Origin: Acidothermaceae bacterium
GTDB taxonomy: Bacteria; Actinomycetota; Actinomycetes; Acidothermales; Acidothermaceae
Reading direction: 5' to 3'
DNA length: 51,147 nucleotides
Assembly (NCBI GenBank): GCA_025934355.1
Contig: JAICYF010000003.1
Span: 1-51,147, forward strand
Shown: one piece after another, positions 16,805 to 24,922 of the stretch
Numbering within the stretch: the first letter of the stretch is position 1
Layout: every line of letters starts with the position of its first letter
Translations under genes and position numbers: made by a program
Notes under the pieces: generated by a model
Databases searched by the model: none
What the model saw: only the letters and a program-made list of their open reading frames with translations
What the model was told of the DNA's origin: nothing

Positions 16805-19030
16805 CTACTTGCCGAGCGCGCTGATCACCTGGCCCTCGACGTTGATCGAGATGGCGGCTGGGCCGCCGAGCAGTTTCGCGGACCCGGTGCCCGCTTGACC
16901 GCTGATGACCGTCTTCGTGGCAGGGCTGCCGGCGAGGTCGTCCGGGTTGACCAGCACCAGGACGCCGCCGTCATCGGCGATCGCTGACCCGGCCGCGACC
17001 GCGTCAGGCCAGTTGACACCGGTGGCCAGCCACAGCTTGGACAGGCTCAGGCCGGCCGACGTCGCCGCGTTCGCGACCGCCGCCGACGTGCCGTACCGGT
17101 CGCTGCCGGCGAGTCGCGGCGCGACCGTCGTCACAATCTTCCCGATGGCGTCGGAGACAGACGACGAGATCGCCACGGTGCCGCCGACGATGGTGGCGGT
17201 GCCGACCCCTGCCAACGCCTCAGCCGTGTCGGCCGGCAGTTGTCCTGACGTCGCGAGCAGGATCGGGCGACCTTGGCGGGCCGCGAGTGGCGCCACCGAC
17301 ATCGCGTCGGCGAAACCGTTGCCGTTGACGACGTAGACGTTGTTAGAGCTCGTGCCGGTCAGCGCGTCGACCTTGGCCTTGATGGCAGCCGCCGTCGCGA
17401 ACCTGTTGGCGCCGCCGACCCGCACCACATTGGTGATGCCGGCTTGCGAGCTGAGCGCGCTCGCCGTCGCGTCGCTGATCGCGCTTTGCTCGCCGAGCAC
17501 ATACGCCGTCGTCGCGCCCAGACGTTTGATTTCAGCCGCGGTCTCCGGCGACAACTGCTTGCTTGTCGTGAGCAGCAACGGGACGTTGGTCGTGCCGTCC
17601 GGCGAGGTACCGGGCATCGCGGCGACGGAGGCGAGCACGGAACCCGCTAGCGCGTCGGCGAAGTCGTCAGACCGCGCGATGACGACGGCAGGCGCGCCGT
17701 TCGGGAACGTCGCCCGCGACGTCGCGATCGCCGTCCCGATCCGGTCGGCGCCGCTGAGCCGGGTCAACAGCGGTGTGGCGTTCACCGCGTCGAACCGCAC
17801 GACGTTGCCGGTCTGAGCGGCGCTCGGACCTTGACCGGTGCACACACTGCAGGTCGTGATGTAGGCCATGCCGTCAGGACCGAACGCGATTCCGCCAGGG
17901 AAGTTCAGGTTGTTCAGCAGCAGTTGCTTGCTTCCGCCGTCCGCCGAGACCCGGAACAAGGCGCCGACGGGCGGCGCGCCTAACAGCGAGTTGTGCGCGA
18001 TCTCGAGGACGTAGAGGTTGCCGTCAGGGCCGACAGTCTCGTCGATCACGTTCGTGAAGCCGCTGACGTACGACGACAAGGTCGTCCCGTTCAAGCTGAA
18101 CACCGACGCACCGCCAAGCGGGAACGGGAAGCCGGTCAGTTGCCCCACGTACGTCGTTCCGTTCGGTCCCGCGGCGAGCGACGTCGGCACCGGCTCCGCG
18201 GGGATGATCGTGCCTGGCGGCATCTTCAGGAACGGGGGCGCGGGAGTGAAGATCGGCGGCAACACGGCGGCGGTGCTCACCGCGCCGGTCGCAGCGTCGA
18301 CCGCCAGCACGTCGTCGCCACCCGCGTCGGCCACCAGCACCGAGGAGCCGTTGACCAGAACGCTGTAGGGGTTGGTGTCGAGCGTCGACGTCGGGACGAT
18401 TCCGTGGTCGGGGTTGTGGGCGGCCTCGTAGTCGGCGAGGCTGGCGACCTTCGTCGCGCCGGTGCCGTCGGAGTTCGCCTTCCACAAGGCGGCGAGGTTC
18501 GCGCCCGGAGCGCCACCCTTGGTCAACGCGTCGCGATCAGCCGGCGCGCCGCCGAGGCCGATCACGTAGTAGATCGTGCCGTCGCTCGCGACCGACACGT
18601 CGGCCGGACCCGTCGCCTCGGTGCCTTGGTCGGGTTGCGGCGTGCTTGGGTCGTCGGTCTGCGTCGCGAACGACGGCAGGCCGCTGATGAGCCGGTCGGA
18701 CGACGTCGCCACGTGCCCGGTGACGGTCGAGGCGTTCGGGACCGCGGTGATGGCGCCAGTCGGGCCGTAGCAGACGGTCGAACCCTCGGAGCTCTTAAAG
18801 CAGACGCCATTGCCACCAGCGCCGGACTCCGCGACGTAAAGGGTGTCGCCGGAGAAGGTGAGTCCGCGCGGGTTGTTCAGGCCGGAGATTACGATCTGCG
18901 GCGCGGTTGGCGCCGCAATCGCGGTGGCGGTCGGAACGAGGATGGATCCGGCGCCGATCAGGCCGCCGACTCCGACGGCACTGGCCATGAGCTTGCCGAT
19001 GGTCTTGGACTGCGAGCTCTTCGGTCGCAT
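16805..19030 (-). CDS. Secreted ScyD/ScyE-like beta-propeller with C-terminal CWB2 repeats
   Basis: A 741-residue exported protein. A basic N-terminus and Ala/Val-rich segment ending TAIAAPTA form a Sec signal. Residues about 35-440 resemble the ScyD/ScyE beta-propeller: ISGLNNPRGLTFSGDTLYVAE, GPADVSVASDGTIYYV, NPYSVLVNGSSVLVADAGGDDVL, FPGGIAFGPDGMAYI. The C-terminal 300 residues hold three cell-wall-binding repeats (Pfam CWB2-like): RLSGADRIGTAIATS, VRVGGANRFATAAAI and RLAGSDRYGTSAAVA, each followed by a DALAGS/DAMSVAP-type strand. CWB2 triplets anchor proteins to secondary cell-wall polymer. Start ATG 19030 follows a G-rich Shine-Dalgarno; the longer frame to 19066 is less likely. It is a single-gene unit with its own terminator. 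Confidence 0.88.
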   Translation of the reverse strand: MRPKSSQSKTIGKLMASAVGVGGLIGAGSILVPTATAIAAPTAPQIVISGLNNPRGLTFSGDTLYVAESGAGGNGVCFKSSEGSTVCYGPTGAITAVPNASTVTGHVATSSDRLISGLPSFATQTDDPSTPQPDQGTEATGPADVSVASDGTIYYVIGLGGAPADRDALTKGGAPGANLAALWKANSDGTGATKVASLADYEAAHNPDHGIVPTSTLDTNPYSVLVNGSSVLVADAGGDDVLAVDAATGAVSTAAVLPPIFTPAPPFLKMPPGTIIPAEPVPTSLAAGPNGTTYVGQLTGFPFPLGGASVFSLNGTTLSSYVSGFTNVIDETVGPDGNLYVLEIAHNSLLGAPPVGALFRVSADGGSKQLLLNNLNFPGGIAFGPDGMAYITTCSVCTGQGPSAAQTGNVVRFDAVNATPLLTRLSGADRIGTAIATSRATFPNGAPAVVIARSDDFADALAGSVLASVAAMPGTSPDGTTNVPLLLTTSKQLSPETAAEIKRLGATTAYVLGEQSAISDATASALSSQAGITNVVRVGGANRFATAAAIKAKVDALTGTSSNNVYVVNGNGFADAMSVAPLAARQGRPILLATSGQLPADTAEALAGVGTATIVGGTVAISSSVSDAIGKIVTTVAPRLAGSDRYGTSAAVANAATSAGLSLSKLWLATGVNWPDAVAAGSAIADDGGVLVLVNPDDLAGSPATKTVISGQAGTGSAKLLGGPAAISINVEGQVISALGK

Positions 19031-19209
19031 CAAGCACCCCCCGGGGGAAGAGAGAACGATCAACATCGTGAGGCGACAGGCGTATCAAGGATTCGTTAAC
19101 GCGCGCAATAGCGGTCGGGAAAAATACGGAAATCGACTACCTCTGGCCGCACCAGCGGTCGACGCGCCGGGCACGGTTGACCACATTGCGTGACGGGCAT
19201 CGATCAAGC

Positions 19210-20046
19210 ATGTCCTCAACGGTCCGCGCCAATCGGTCGGGTGCGAGCAGGTCACACCGGGTGTCGGACGACGAGAAGCGAACCCTCGGGTGGGCCGCGC
19301 GCGTCGGCTTAGTCGCCCGCGGCGTCTTCTATTGCATGCTGGTCTACCTGGTCGCCGAACTCGCAGCCGGCGGTGGGAAACAGGCGAACGCCAACGGCGC
19401 GTTGACGACGATCGCATCGAAACCCGGCGGGTTGGCCGCGATCGCGGTGACAGCGGCCGGCTTTCTCGCGTTCGGCGTAGCCCGCATCATCGGCGCGGTG
19501 CGCGACCAGCAACCGTCGATATGGAGTCGAGCCACCGCGTTCGTTCAGGGCGCCTTCTACGTCGCGCTGACCTGGGTTCCACTCTCCTACGCGTTGGGCG
19601 AACACGGCAGCGGCAGCGAGCAGCAGCATCAAAAGGCGGCGAGCGGTCTGCTGCGGCTGCCGGGCGGGCGGGAACTGCTGTTCGCGCTCGGCCTGATCGT
19701 GGTCGGCGTCTGCGTGCACCAGTTCTGGAGCGGGGTCGATCAGGACTACGCCGAGGGGATGGACATCAAACGCTCACCACGCTGGGTGCGCGGGCTCGTC
19801 CGAGTGTCCGGCACCGTCGGGATCCCTGCCCGCGCCGTGGTCTTCTTGCCCACGGGGGTGTTCTTCATGATCTCCGCCGTGCAAGCGAACCCGCGGCACG
19901 CGGACGGCCTCGACAAACAACTCGCCGCGCTAGCCGGTCACGATTGGGGTGTCGCGGTGCTGGCGCTGGTCAGCCTCGGACTGGCGATCTTCGCGCTGTA
20001 CTCGTTTCTCGAGGCGCGCTACCGGGCTGTTCTCCGCGCCGACTAA
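19210..20046 (+). CDS. DUF1206 integral membrane protein
   Basis: A 278-residue membrane protein with about six hydrophobic helices arranged as three similar pairs. Each pair opens with an ARxGxxARGVFY-like segment (WAARVGLVARGVFYCMLVYL; later VRVSGTVGIPARAVVFLPTG), the hallmark of DUF1206, common in actinobacteria and of unknown function. ATG 19210 is preferred over a TTG at 19177. Divergent from the CWB2 gene; the 180-bp gap between them carries both promoters but no clear motif. Confidence 0.85.
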   Translation: MSSTVRANRSGASRSHRVSDDEKRTLGWAARVGLVARGVFYCMLVYLVAELAAGGGKQANANGALTTIASKPGGLAAIAVTAAGFLAFGVARIIGAVRDQQPSIWSRATAFVQGAFYVALTWVPLSYALGEHGSGSEQQHQKAASGLLRLPGGRELLFALGLIVVGVCVHQFWSGVDQDYAEGMDIKRSPRWVRGLVRVSGTVGIPARAVVFLPTGVFFMISAVQANPRHADGLDKQLAALAGHDWGVAVLALVSLGLAIFALYSFLEARYRAVLRAD

Positions 20047-20100
20047 CGCCGACTGGAAGGGCCATCCTGCCGACTCATGGGGCCTTCCGCGACGCCGAGT

Positions 20101-20148
20101 GAAGGGTTTGAGTGGTTTGGGAGCGCTCGCACACAGCGCAAACCCTTC
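20101..20148 (+). terminator. Hairpin after DUF1206 gene
   Basis: GAAGGGTTTG (20101-20110) pairs with CAAACCCTTC (20139-20148), and an inner stem GCGCT/AGCGC (20123-20127 with 20135-20139) can also form. It lies about 55 bp beyond the DUF1206 stop, in the gap before the convergent gene remnant, and could act for both directions. Confidence 0.5.
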
Positions 20149-20199
20149 TGTCGGCGCAAGTCGGGGGCGGCCGGCGCCGGCTGCAGCATGCGGCGGCAG

Positions 20200-20367
20200 C
20201 TAGGCGGCGGCCGGGTGCAGCAGCACCTTGGTCCAGCCGTCGACCCGGTTGTCGAAGTTCTCGTATCCGGTCGGCGCCTCGTCGAGCGACAACTCGTGAG
20301 AGACGATCCAGCCCGGCCGCGCTTTGCCAGCGATGATGAGGTCGCGCAGGCGGATTCGGCCCTTCTT
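20200..20367 (-). pseudogene. C-terminal remnant of a zinc-dependent alcohol dehydrogenase
   Basis: The minus strand reads RIRLRDLIIAGKARPGWIVSHELSLDEAPTGYENFDNRVDGWTKVLLHPAA to a TAG stop at 20200. This matches the conserved C-terminus of glutathione-independent formaldehyde-dehydrogenase-like Zn alcohol dehydrogenases (LRDLI..GKA.P..IVSH, then DGWTKV). Upstream of about 20367 the similarity stops, and the frame reaches a stop at 20398 with no start codon. About 330 N-terminal residues are therefore missing. The 3' end of the HTH-PASTA gene abuts the break, which suggests a deletion or rearrangement joined the two. Confidence 0.75.
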
Positions 20368-20384
20368 GGCGCGTGGGCTATCCG

Positions 20385-21098
20385 TCAGCCAACCGCTTCA
20401 TCCGCCCGATCCGGCGCCGACTCGGGGACCGGCTCGGGCCGCATCTCGCGGCCGCTGCGCGGCGACGGGCTCGGACGACGTGGCTCTCGCACGCCCGACC
20501 CGCCGCCACCGGCCGCCAGCCACAACCGCACGGACGATCCGGACGAGACCTTCGCGCCAGCCTCAGGGACTTGGCCGGTGACGACCTGGTCAGGCCAGCC
20601 GAGGTTCTCGTAGGGGACGCCATCGGCGTCCCATCCGACGGGCACGAGCCCGTGCTCCTCGATCAGGCCGCGCGCGCCGGCGGTGCGCAAACCGATCACC
20701 CGAGGGACGACCACCGAACCCTTGCGCCGTCGACGCTTCGCCCAATCGGTGAGCTCGGACGCCGCGCTCGCGACCGCGTGCGCCTGCGCGGGCGTTTCCA
20801 CCACGGCGCGCGGGAGGTCGTCCGAACTCTCCTCGGCCGTCTCGTCGAGCTCGCGCCACCGCTCCCACGCCGATTGCCTCGTGACGCCGAGCATGGTGGC
20901 GATCTCCGCCCACGATCGTTTCTGTCGGCGCGCCACCCGGACTGCGGAAAGCTCGGCCTCGTCGAGCAACCGACGCAGCATGCCGATGTCGCACAAAGCC
21001 TCCAACGGATCGCCTTCGCGCCCCGCGCCGCTCGCTTCATCCCACTCGGAAAGCCGGGCCCACGCCTTGCGTGGGTCATGCCGTCTACCGCCGCTCAT
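20385..21098 (-). CDS. HTH protein with C-terminal PASTA domain
   Basis: A 237-residue soluble protein. Residues about 25-75 form a sigma-region-4-like helix-turn-helix: MLRRLLDEAELSAVRVARRQ, then SWAEIATMLGVTRQSAWERW. A basic linker (AKRRRRKGSV) leads to a PASTA-like domain at about residues 125-190: VVVPRVIGLRTAGARGLIEEHGLVPVG, ending DQVVTGQVPEAGAKVSSGSSV. A Pro/Arg/Glu-rich tail follows. There is no signal peptide or membrane helix, so the PASTA domain appears to be cytoplasmic. Start ATG 21098 is just 2 bp from a perfect palindrome (21101-21120), a candidate self-binding site. It is divergent from the sigma-factor operon and might regulate it. The 3' end runs into a dehydrogenase remnant. 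Confidence 0.75.
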   Translation of the reverse strand: MSGGRRHDPRKAWARLSEWDEASGAGREGDPLEALCDIGMLRRLLDEAELSAVRVARRQKRSWAEIATMLGVTRQSAWERWRELDETAEESSDDLPRAVVETPAQAHAVASAASELTDWAKRRRRKGSVVVPRVIGLRTAGARGLIEEHGLVPVGWDADGVPYENLGWPDQVVTGQVPEAGAKVSSGSSVRLWLAAGGGGSGVREPRRPSPSPRSGREMRPEPVPESAPDRADEAVG

Positions 21099-21100
21099 GA

Positions 21101-21120
21101 CTGTCAGGCTACCCTGACAG
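21101..21120. promoter_or_regulatory. Perfect 8-bp dyad CTGTCAGG-N4-CCTGACAG
   Basis: CTGTCAGGCTACCCTGACAG lies immediately upstream of the HTH-PASTA start and close to the start region of the divergent sigma gene. The position suits an operator acting on both genes, or an RNA hairpin that hides the HTH-PASTA ribosome-binding region. The most economical reader is the adjacent HTH protein; this is inferred. Confidence 0.6.
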
Positions 21121-21215
21121 CCGTGCGATCGTCTCGGGCCAGCCGCGAAATTCTTCGCAACGAAATTCTTCACAACGGAGTGCACGCCGATCCAGGCTGC
21201 GGCGTCAGTAGTGGC

Positions 21216-21734
21216 GTGACCTTCGAGGAGTTCATCGCAAGCCGGCTGACCGACCTCCTCAGGCACGCCGCCGTCCTCACCGGCGATCGAGACCTCGCGC
21301 AAGACATCGTGCAAGAGGTGCTCGCCCGGGCGCAGGTGAAGTGGCGGCGGATCACGCACGCGGACTCCCCTGACGCGTATGTGCGCCGAATGATCATCAA
21401 CGAGTACCTGTCATGGCGGCGGAGCTGGGCCTCCCGCAACGTGCACGCGGTCGGCGAACGGCTTGCGGCCATCGCCGACGCCAGGCGGGTGGGTCGCGAC
21501 CACGCGCAGGACCTCGCCGAGTCCGATGAACTGTGGCGCCGCCTCGCCACGCTGCCACGCAAGCAACGCGCCGTTTTGGTGCTGCGCTATTACGAACAAC
21601 TGGACGACGCGGCTATCGCCGACCTCCTCGACTGCGCACCGGTCACGGTCAGAAGCAACGCGTCAAAAGCCTTGAAATCGCTGCGACTCGCCTCTGAGCA
21701 ACAGCTCCGAGTGCGAGAGAAGGAGTTGAGATGA
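21216..21734 (+). CDS. ECF RNA polymerase sigma factor, SigE family
   Basis: A 172-residue sigma factor. Region 2 is FIASRLTDLLRHAAVLTGDRDLAQDIVQEVLARA, with RRMIINEYLSWRRS as the region 2.4/linker. Region 4 is LPRKQRAVLVLRYYEQLDDAAIADLLDCAPVTVRSNASKALKSL. This pattern is the SigE-family (SigE70-type) ECF group widespread in actinobacteria. The start is not certain: GTG 21216 gives the usual N-terminus, while GTG 21180 and GTG 21123 are in-frame alternatives. The stop overlaps the next gene by 4 bp (ATGA, 21731-21734), the typical sigma/anti-sigma coupling. Confidence 0.92.
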   Translation: MTFEEFIASRLTDLLRHAAVLTGDRDLAQDIVQEVLARAQVKWRRITHADSPDAYVRRMIINEYLSWRRSWASRNVHAVGERLAAIADARRVGRDHAQDLAESDELWRRLATLPRKQRAVLVLRYYEQLDDAAIADLLDCAPVTVRSNASKALKSLRLASEQQLRVREKELR

Positions 21735-22780
21735 GCGACGAAGACGAATTGCTCCACGAAGTCTTTAGGGCGCACGAGTATTTGGCGCCAGACCCGGTGG
21801 TCGTGCGCGCCGGAATTCGCAACCGGGCAAGGGCTTATGCCCGACGCCGCAAAGCCGCACAGGCGGCTGGCGGCGCGGTGCTCGGCGCCGGCTTGGTGAC
21901 CGTTGGGGTCGCCGCGCCGTACGTGGCGCGCAACACGTCGAACCACTCGACGTCGGGTGTCGCCGCCTTGGGCGCGCCGTCATCGAGCGGTGACGCGACG
22001 TCGTCGACGGTGTCGTCGCCGGCGCCGCTGCCGTCGCCGGTGTCGTCAGAGGAGGCGCAGCGGGCGCTGGACGCGTACTTCGCCGCGGGCTACGACTACA
22101 ACGACGCGATGCAGCTAGCCGTGTTGTGGAAGATGCCGAACGACGTGCCCACCGTGAAGACCGCGGCTGGTGAAAAGCTGCTCGCCGGCGACACGCTGCC
22201 GATCAAGCCCAGCTCGCCGCAGGGCTCGACAAGCGCTGCCGAGGTCGACGACACCAACGCGTTCTTCAACGCCGGCTACACCTACGACGACGCATTGAAG
22301 TTGGCGCAGTTGTGGAACTTGCCCGACGCCTACCACGCAAAAGTGAGCGGCGGACAGAAGTTGATCGCGGGCCAAACGCTGCCGATCAAGCCGGGTTCGA
22401 CGCCATCGTCCATTGAGACGACGAGCCCCGCCGGTATCGCCGACAGCGCGCGCACGGCGTACTTCAACGCCGGTTACGACTACAGCGACGCCATGCAGCT
22501 GGCGAAGCTGTGGAACATGACCGACCCCACGGCGGTGAAGACGGTCGCCGGTCAAAAGCTGCTCGCAGGTCAGCATCTGCCAATCAAACCGAGCGGCACT
22601 CCGGTCACCACGCCAAGCGCCGACGAGACCGCCGACATAGACGCGTTCTTCAACGCCGGCTACACCTACAACGACGCCGCGCAACTGGCCACGTTGTGGA
22701 AGCTCGCCGACCCTTACCACGCAAAGATCACTGCCGGCCAGAAGCTGATCGCCGGCGAAACGCTGCCGATCAAACCGTGA
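21731..22780 (+). CDS. Membrane protein with four novel repeats; putative anti-sigma/sensor partner
   Basis: A 349-residue protein I do not recognise as a family. Residues 1-40 are cytoplasmic and charged (SDEDELLHEVFRAHEYLAPDP, then RRRK), and one membrane helix spans about 46-66 (GGAVLGAGLVTVGVAAPYVA). A Ser/Pro linker follows, then four repeats of about 48 residues at 114-160, 174-221, 240-287 and 302-349. Each runs (A/D)(Y/F)F.AGYxYxDAxxLAxLWxx....xK...GxKLxAGxxLPIKP. Repeats 1/3 (YDY, AMQLA, VKT) and 2/4 (YTY, YHAK) pair, so a two-repeat unit was duplicated. The layout is that of an anti-sigma factor with an extracytoplasmic sensor, but no zinc motif is present. It overlaps both neighbours (ATGA and GTGA). 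Confidence 0.8.
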   Translation: MSDEDELLHEVFRAHEYLAPDPVVVRAGIRNRARAYARRRKAAQAAGGAVLGAGLVTVGVAAPYVARNTSNHSTSGVAALGAPSSSGDATSSTVSSPAPLPSPVSSEEAQRALDAYFAAGYDYNDAMQLAVLWKMPNDVPTVKTAAGEKLLAGDTLPIKPSSPQGSTSAAEVDDTNAFFNAGYTYDDALKLAQLWNLPDAYHAKVSGGQKLIAGQTLPIKPGSTPSSIETTSPAGIADSARTAYFNAGYDYSDAMQLAKLWNMTDPTAVKTVAGQKLLAGQHLPIKPSGTPVTTPSADETADIDAFFNAGYTYNDAAQLATLWKLADPYHAKITAGQKLIAGETLPIKP

Positions 22781-23829
22781 CTCACGCCCTGCGGCGGCGC
22801 ACCGGCTTCGAGATCGAGCTGCTTGCGCCAGAGGGTTCGAGTCGGCGCACGTTGGCCGACGAGATCGCCTTGCGCCGCAACGGAATTGTCCGGCCGGTCT
22901 GGCACCACGACAGCGAACCGTCGCTGGTGCCAGGCCTCGGCCGTTTTCTGCATCTGACCCAAGGTTTTGAGGTGCTCGACGCCGAGGGCAGGTCGGTGTG
23001 CACGCTGGTCGACGACATCACGATCGTCGCCGACCTCGATCAGCGGGCGCGACCAGCGGCTGGCTGGTATCGCGTGCTCACCGATGACGCCCGCCTCTTG
23101 CAACTCATCGCGGCGACCGCCGACCCCGCTGATCCGGTGGAAAAATCGCTCGACCCGGTCGCAACACTTTGGGGGGCGCGCGTTCAACGACACGGCGAGT
23201 ACTTCAAAGTCGACGACGCCAGCGGCGCGACGATCGCGATCGCCGCGCCGTTGGGCGGCGGCCGGGAGCGCCCGTGCGAGATCGTCACTCCCCCGCTCTC
23301 GACGCACCATTACGTCGCACTCGACGAGTTGCTGTCGGCCGCGCGCGAACTGGGCTTCACAGTGCCAACCGAAGCGGCGTTGCATCTGCACTACGACGGT
23401 GAGCTGTTCCGGCCAGCCGGAGCTTTGGCCAACCTGATAAGGCTTTTCGGTTGGTGGCGTGAACCGTTGCGCCAACTGCTGCACACCAATCCCGCCTGCG
23501 TCAGGCTTGCCCCGCTTCCGGCAGGTCTCGTCGCGGCGGTAGACGCAAGTCCGACCTACGAGCAGCTCCGTGACGTTGCCAGGTCGTCCGGGCTTTCGAA
23601 GTTCTTCGACGTCAACCTCACCCAGCTGTTCTTGGCCAACCCGGTGCGCGACACGCTGGAGGTGCGCATTCTGCCGGGTGCGATCGACGCTGACGACATC
23701 GTACGGCAGGCGCAACTCGTTGAGGCGCTGCTGCTGCGATGTCAGGACCCGACGCCGATCTCACGTCCCCCGGCGAGCGTCGGAGACGCGGCTCACATGC
23801 TCCTCGCGGCTCTCAAGCCCCCATGGTGA
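22777..23829 (+). CDS. Amidoligase-like enzyme (glutamine-synthetase-fold COOH-NH2 ligase family)
   Basis: A 350-residue protein starting at GTG 22777, which overlaps the previous stop (GTGA). Its N-terminal TGFEIELLAPEGSSR matches the FGxExE-type strand of putative amidoligases. CEIVTPPLSTHHY fits the E(x)(V/I)(S/T)PP motif, LHLHYDGELF is the paired-His strand, and LEVRILPG has the Arg-containing late strand. This set is characteristic of the Amidoligase_2 (glutamate-cysteine-ligase-like) group, predicted to form amide bonds with ATP. No signal peptide, so it is cytoplasmic. The longer open frame upstream is inside the repeat protein. Tight coupling to a sigma factor and a membrane repeat protein suggests a regulated modification system; the substrate is unknown. 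Confidence 0.75.
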   Translation: MTHALRRRTGFEIELLAPEGSSRRTLADEIALRRNGIVRPVWHHDSEPSLVPGLGRFLHLTQGFEVLDAEGRSVCTLVDDITIVADLDQRARPAAGWYRVLTDDARLLQLIAATADPADPVEKSLDPVATLWGARVQRHGEYFKVDDASGATIAIAAPLGGGRERPCEIVTPPLSTHHYVALDELLSAARELGFTVPTEAALHLHYDGELFRPAGALANLIRLFGWWREPLRQLLHTNPACVRLAPLPAGLVAAVDASPTYEQLRDVARSSGLSKFFDVNLTQLFLANPVRDTLEVRILPGAIDADDIVRQAQLVEALLLRCQDPTPISRPPASVGDAAHMLLAALKPPW

Positions 23830-23864
23830 CAACGGCACCGACCGTCAGTCAGCGCCGTCACGGC

Positions 23865-23915
23865 CGGTCAACGCAGATCGCGACCGGTCAACGCAGATTG
23901 CCGCCGGGTCAGCGC
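23865..23915. repeat. 20-bp direct repeats in the gap after the amidoligase gene
   Basis: CGGTCAACGCAGAT occurs at 23865 and 23885, with a degraded third copy (CGGGTCAGCGC) near 23905, giving a 20-bp period. They fill the tail-to-tail gap between the amidoligase-like gene and the UbiA gene. Function unknown; no hairpin terminator is obvious here. Confidence 0.6.
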
Positions 23916-24922
23916 GCGGTCGCGGCTGTGACGTCGGACTGCGCCGCGGTGCGAAGCACGAGGTTGCTGCTTGGTCCGTGCCGCAACGTGGTGGCCACGG
24001 CGCCCACAGTCGGGACTGAAATTGCTAACAGCGCCAGGCTGATGACGAGCTGATGCCAACCCTTGTCGAGCATCGCCAATTGGGCCAGGAGTAGCACAAG
24101 GACACCACGGCCGGCGATCGCCATGCACGAGATGAGCGTCTCGTCTCGTCGCGGGCCTCGGTCGTCGGCGAGTGCGCGCAGCGCCACGAGAACTCCGATG
24201 ATGCCGACGAGAGAGCAGCCGAGATACCCGACTGAAGGTCGTCTCGTCGCGATCAAGATGACGGCGCCACCCGTCGTCCAGAATCCCGCGCTGATAACAC
24301 AGGTGGCGCGACGACCGTGCCGCACGAGGAACGTGCGCTTGCCAAAAAGCGCGTCACCACGAACGTCGCGAAAATCCTTCAGCAGAATGCGCCCGATGAA
24401 TCCCAAATACAGCCCAGCCAGCAACGCGGCGTCACGAGGGGTCATCGACGAACGAATTGAAAGCAGGCCGACCAAATACGGCGTCGCAACGTAACCGGCC
24501 GGCAGCACCATTGCCGCGAGAGCTCCCCGCGCGGCGAGCCGAACCGGCGGTAGGGAGTATGCCGCGCTCAGCAGCAGAGCGGCCGCCACAACGATGAGGA
24601 TCAGCCAACTGACGAACATCGCGACGCCAAGGGCGACAACCGCCGACACCGCGGCGATCGCCCGCATTTCCCGTTCATCCGCGCGACCGGTGACGAGCGG
24701 ACGGTTCGAGCCAGGCAAGTTGCAGCGGTCGATCGGAGCGTCGGCAATGTCGTTGACCGCGACGGAAAATAGCAGATACGCCATCACGACAAGGAGATCG
24801 ACAAAGAGCTTCGGGCCTCCCGGAGTGGCACCCGCCTGGGCAAAGCCAACCACCGCGTAAGCCGCCAGCAAGAACACGACCGCCGGGCGCGTCAGGATGA
24901 GGACGAGTCGGACGCGGTTCAT
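23909..24922 (-). CDS. UbiA-family membrane prenyltransferase
   Basis: A 337-residue polytopic protein with about eight to nine helices. The two Asp-rich motifs are present: NDIADAPID (NDxxDxxxD, about residue 57) and KDFRDVRGD (DxxxD form, about residue 184). These bind Mg-diphosphate of the prenyl donor. Family members prenylate aromatic rings (quinones, haem O) or sugars (DPPR synthase). The motifs do not decide the acceptor. ATG 24922 overlaps the stop of the small membrane protein upstream (ATGA), showing translational coupling. The open frame continuing to 25165 is not used. Confidence 0.9.
   Translation of the reverse strand: MNRVRLVLILTRPAVVFLLAAYAVVGFAQAGATPGGPKLFVDLLVVMAYLLFSVAVNDIADAPIDRCNLPGSNRPLVTGRADEREMRAIAAVSAVVALGVAMFVSWLILIVVAAALLLSAAYSLPPVRLAARGALAAMVLPAGYVATPYLVGLLSIRSSMTPRDAALLAGLYLGFIGRILLKDFRDVRGDALFGKRTFLVRHGRRATCVISAGFWTTGGAVILIATRRPSVGYLGCSLVGIIGVLVALRALADDRGPRRDETLISCMAIAGRGVLVLLLAQLAMLDKGWHQLVISLALLAISVPTVGAVATTLRHGPSSNLVLRTAAQSDVTAATAR

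Noticed and set aside
17993-19099. 368-codon plus-strand ORF opposite the ScyD-CWB2 gene
   Set aside because: It is antisense to a complete gene with signal peptide and repeats; the composition (RRG, ADRG runs) is typical of a shadow.
20373-21215. 280-residue upstream extension of the sigma factor
   Set aside because: It is antisense to the HTH-PASTA gene and has no sigma-like content; sigma region 2 begins right after GTG 21216.
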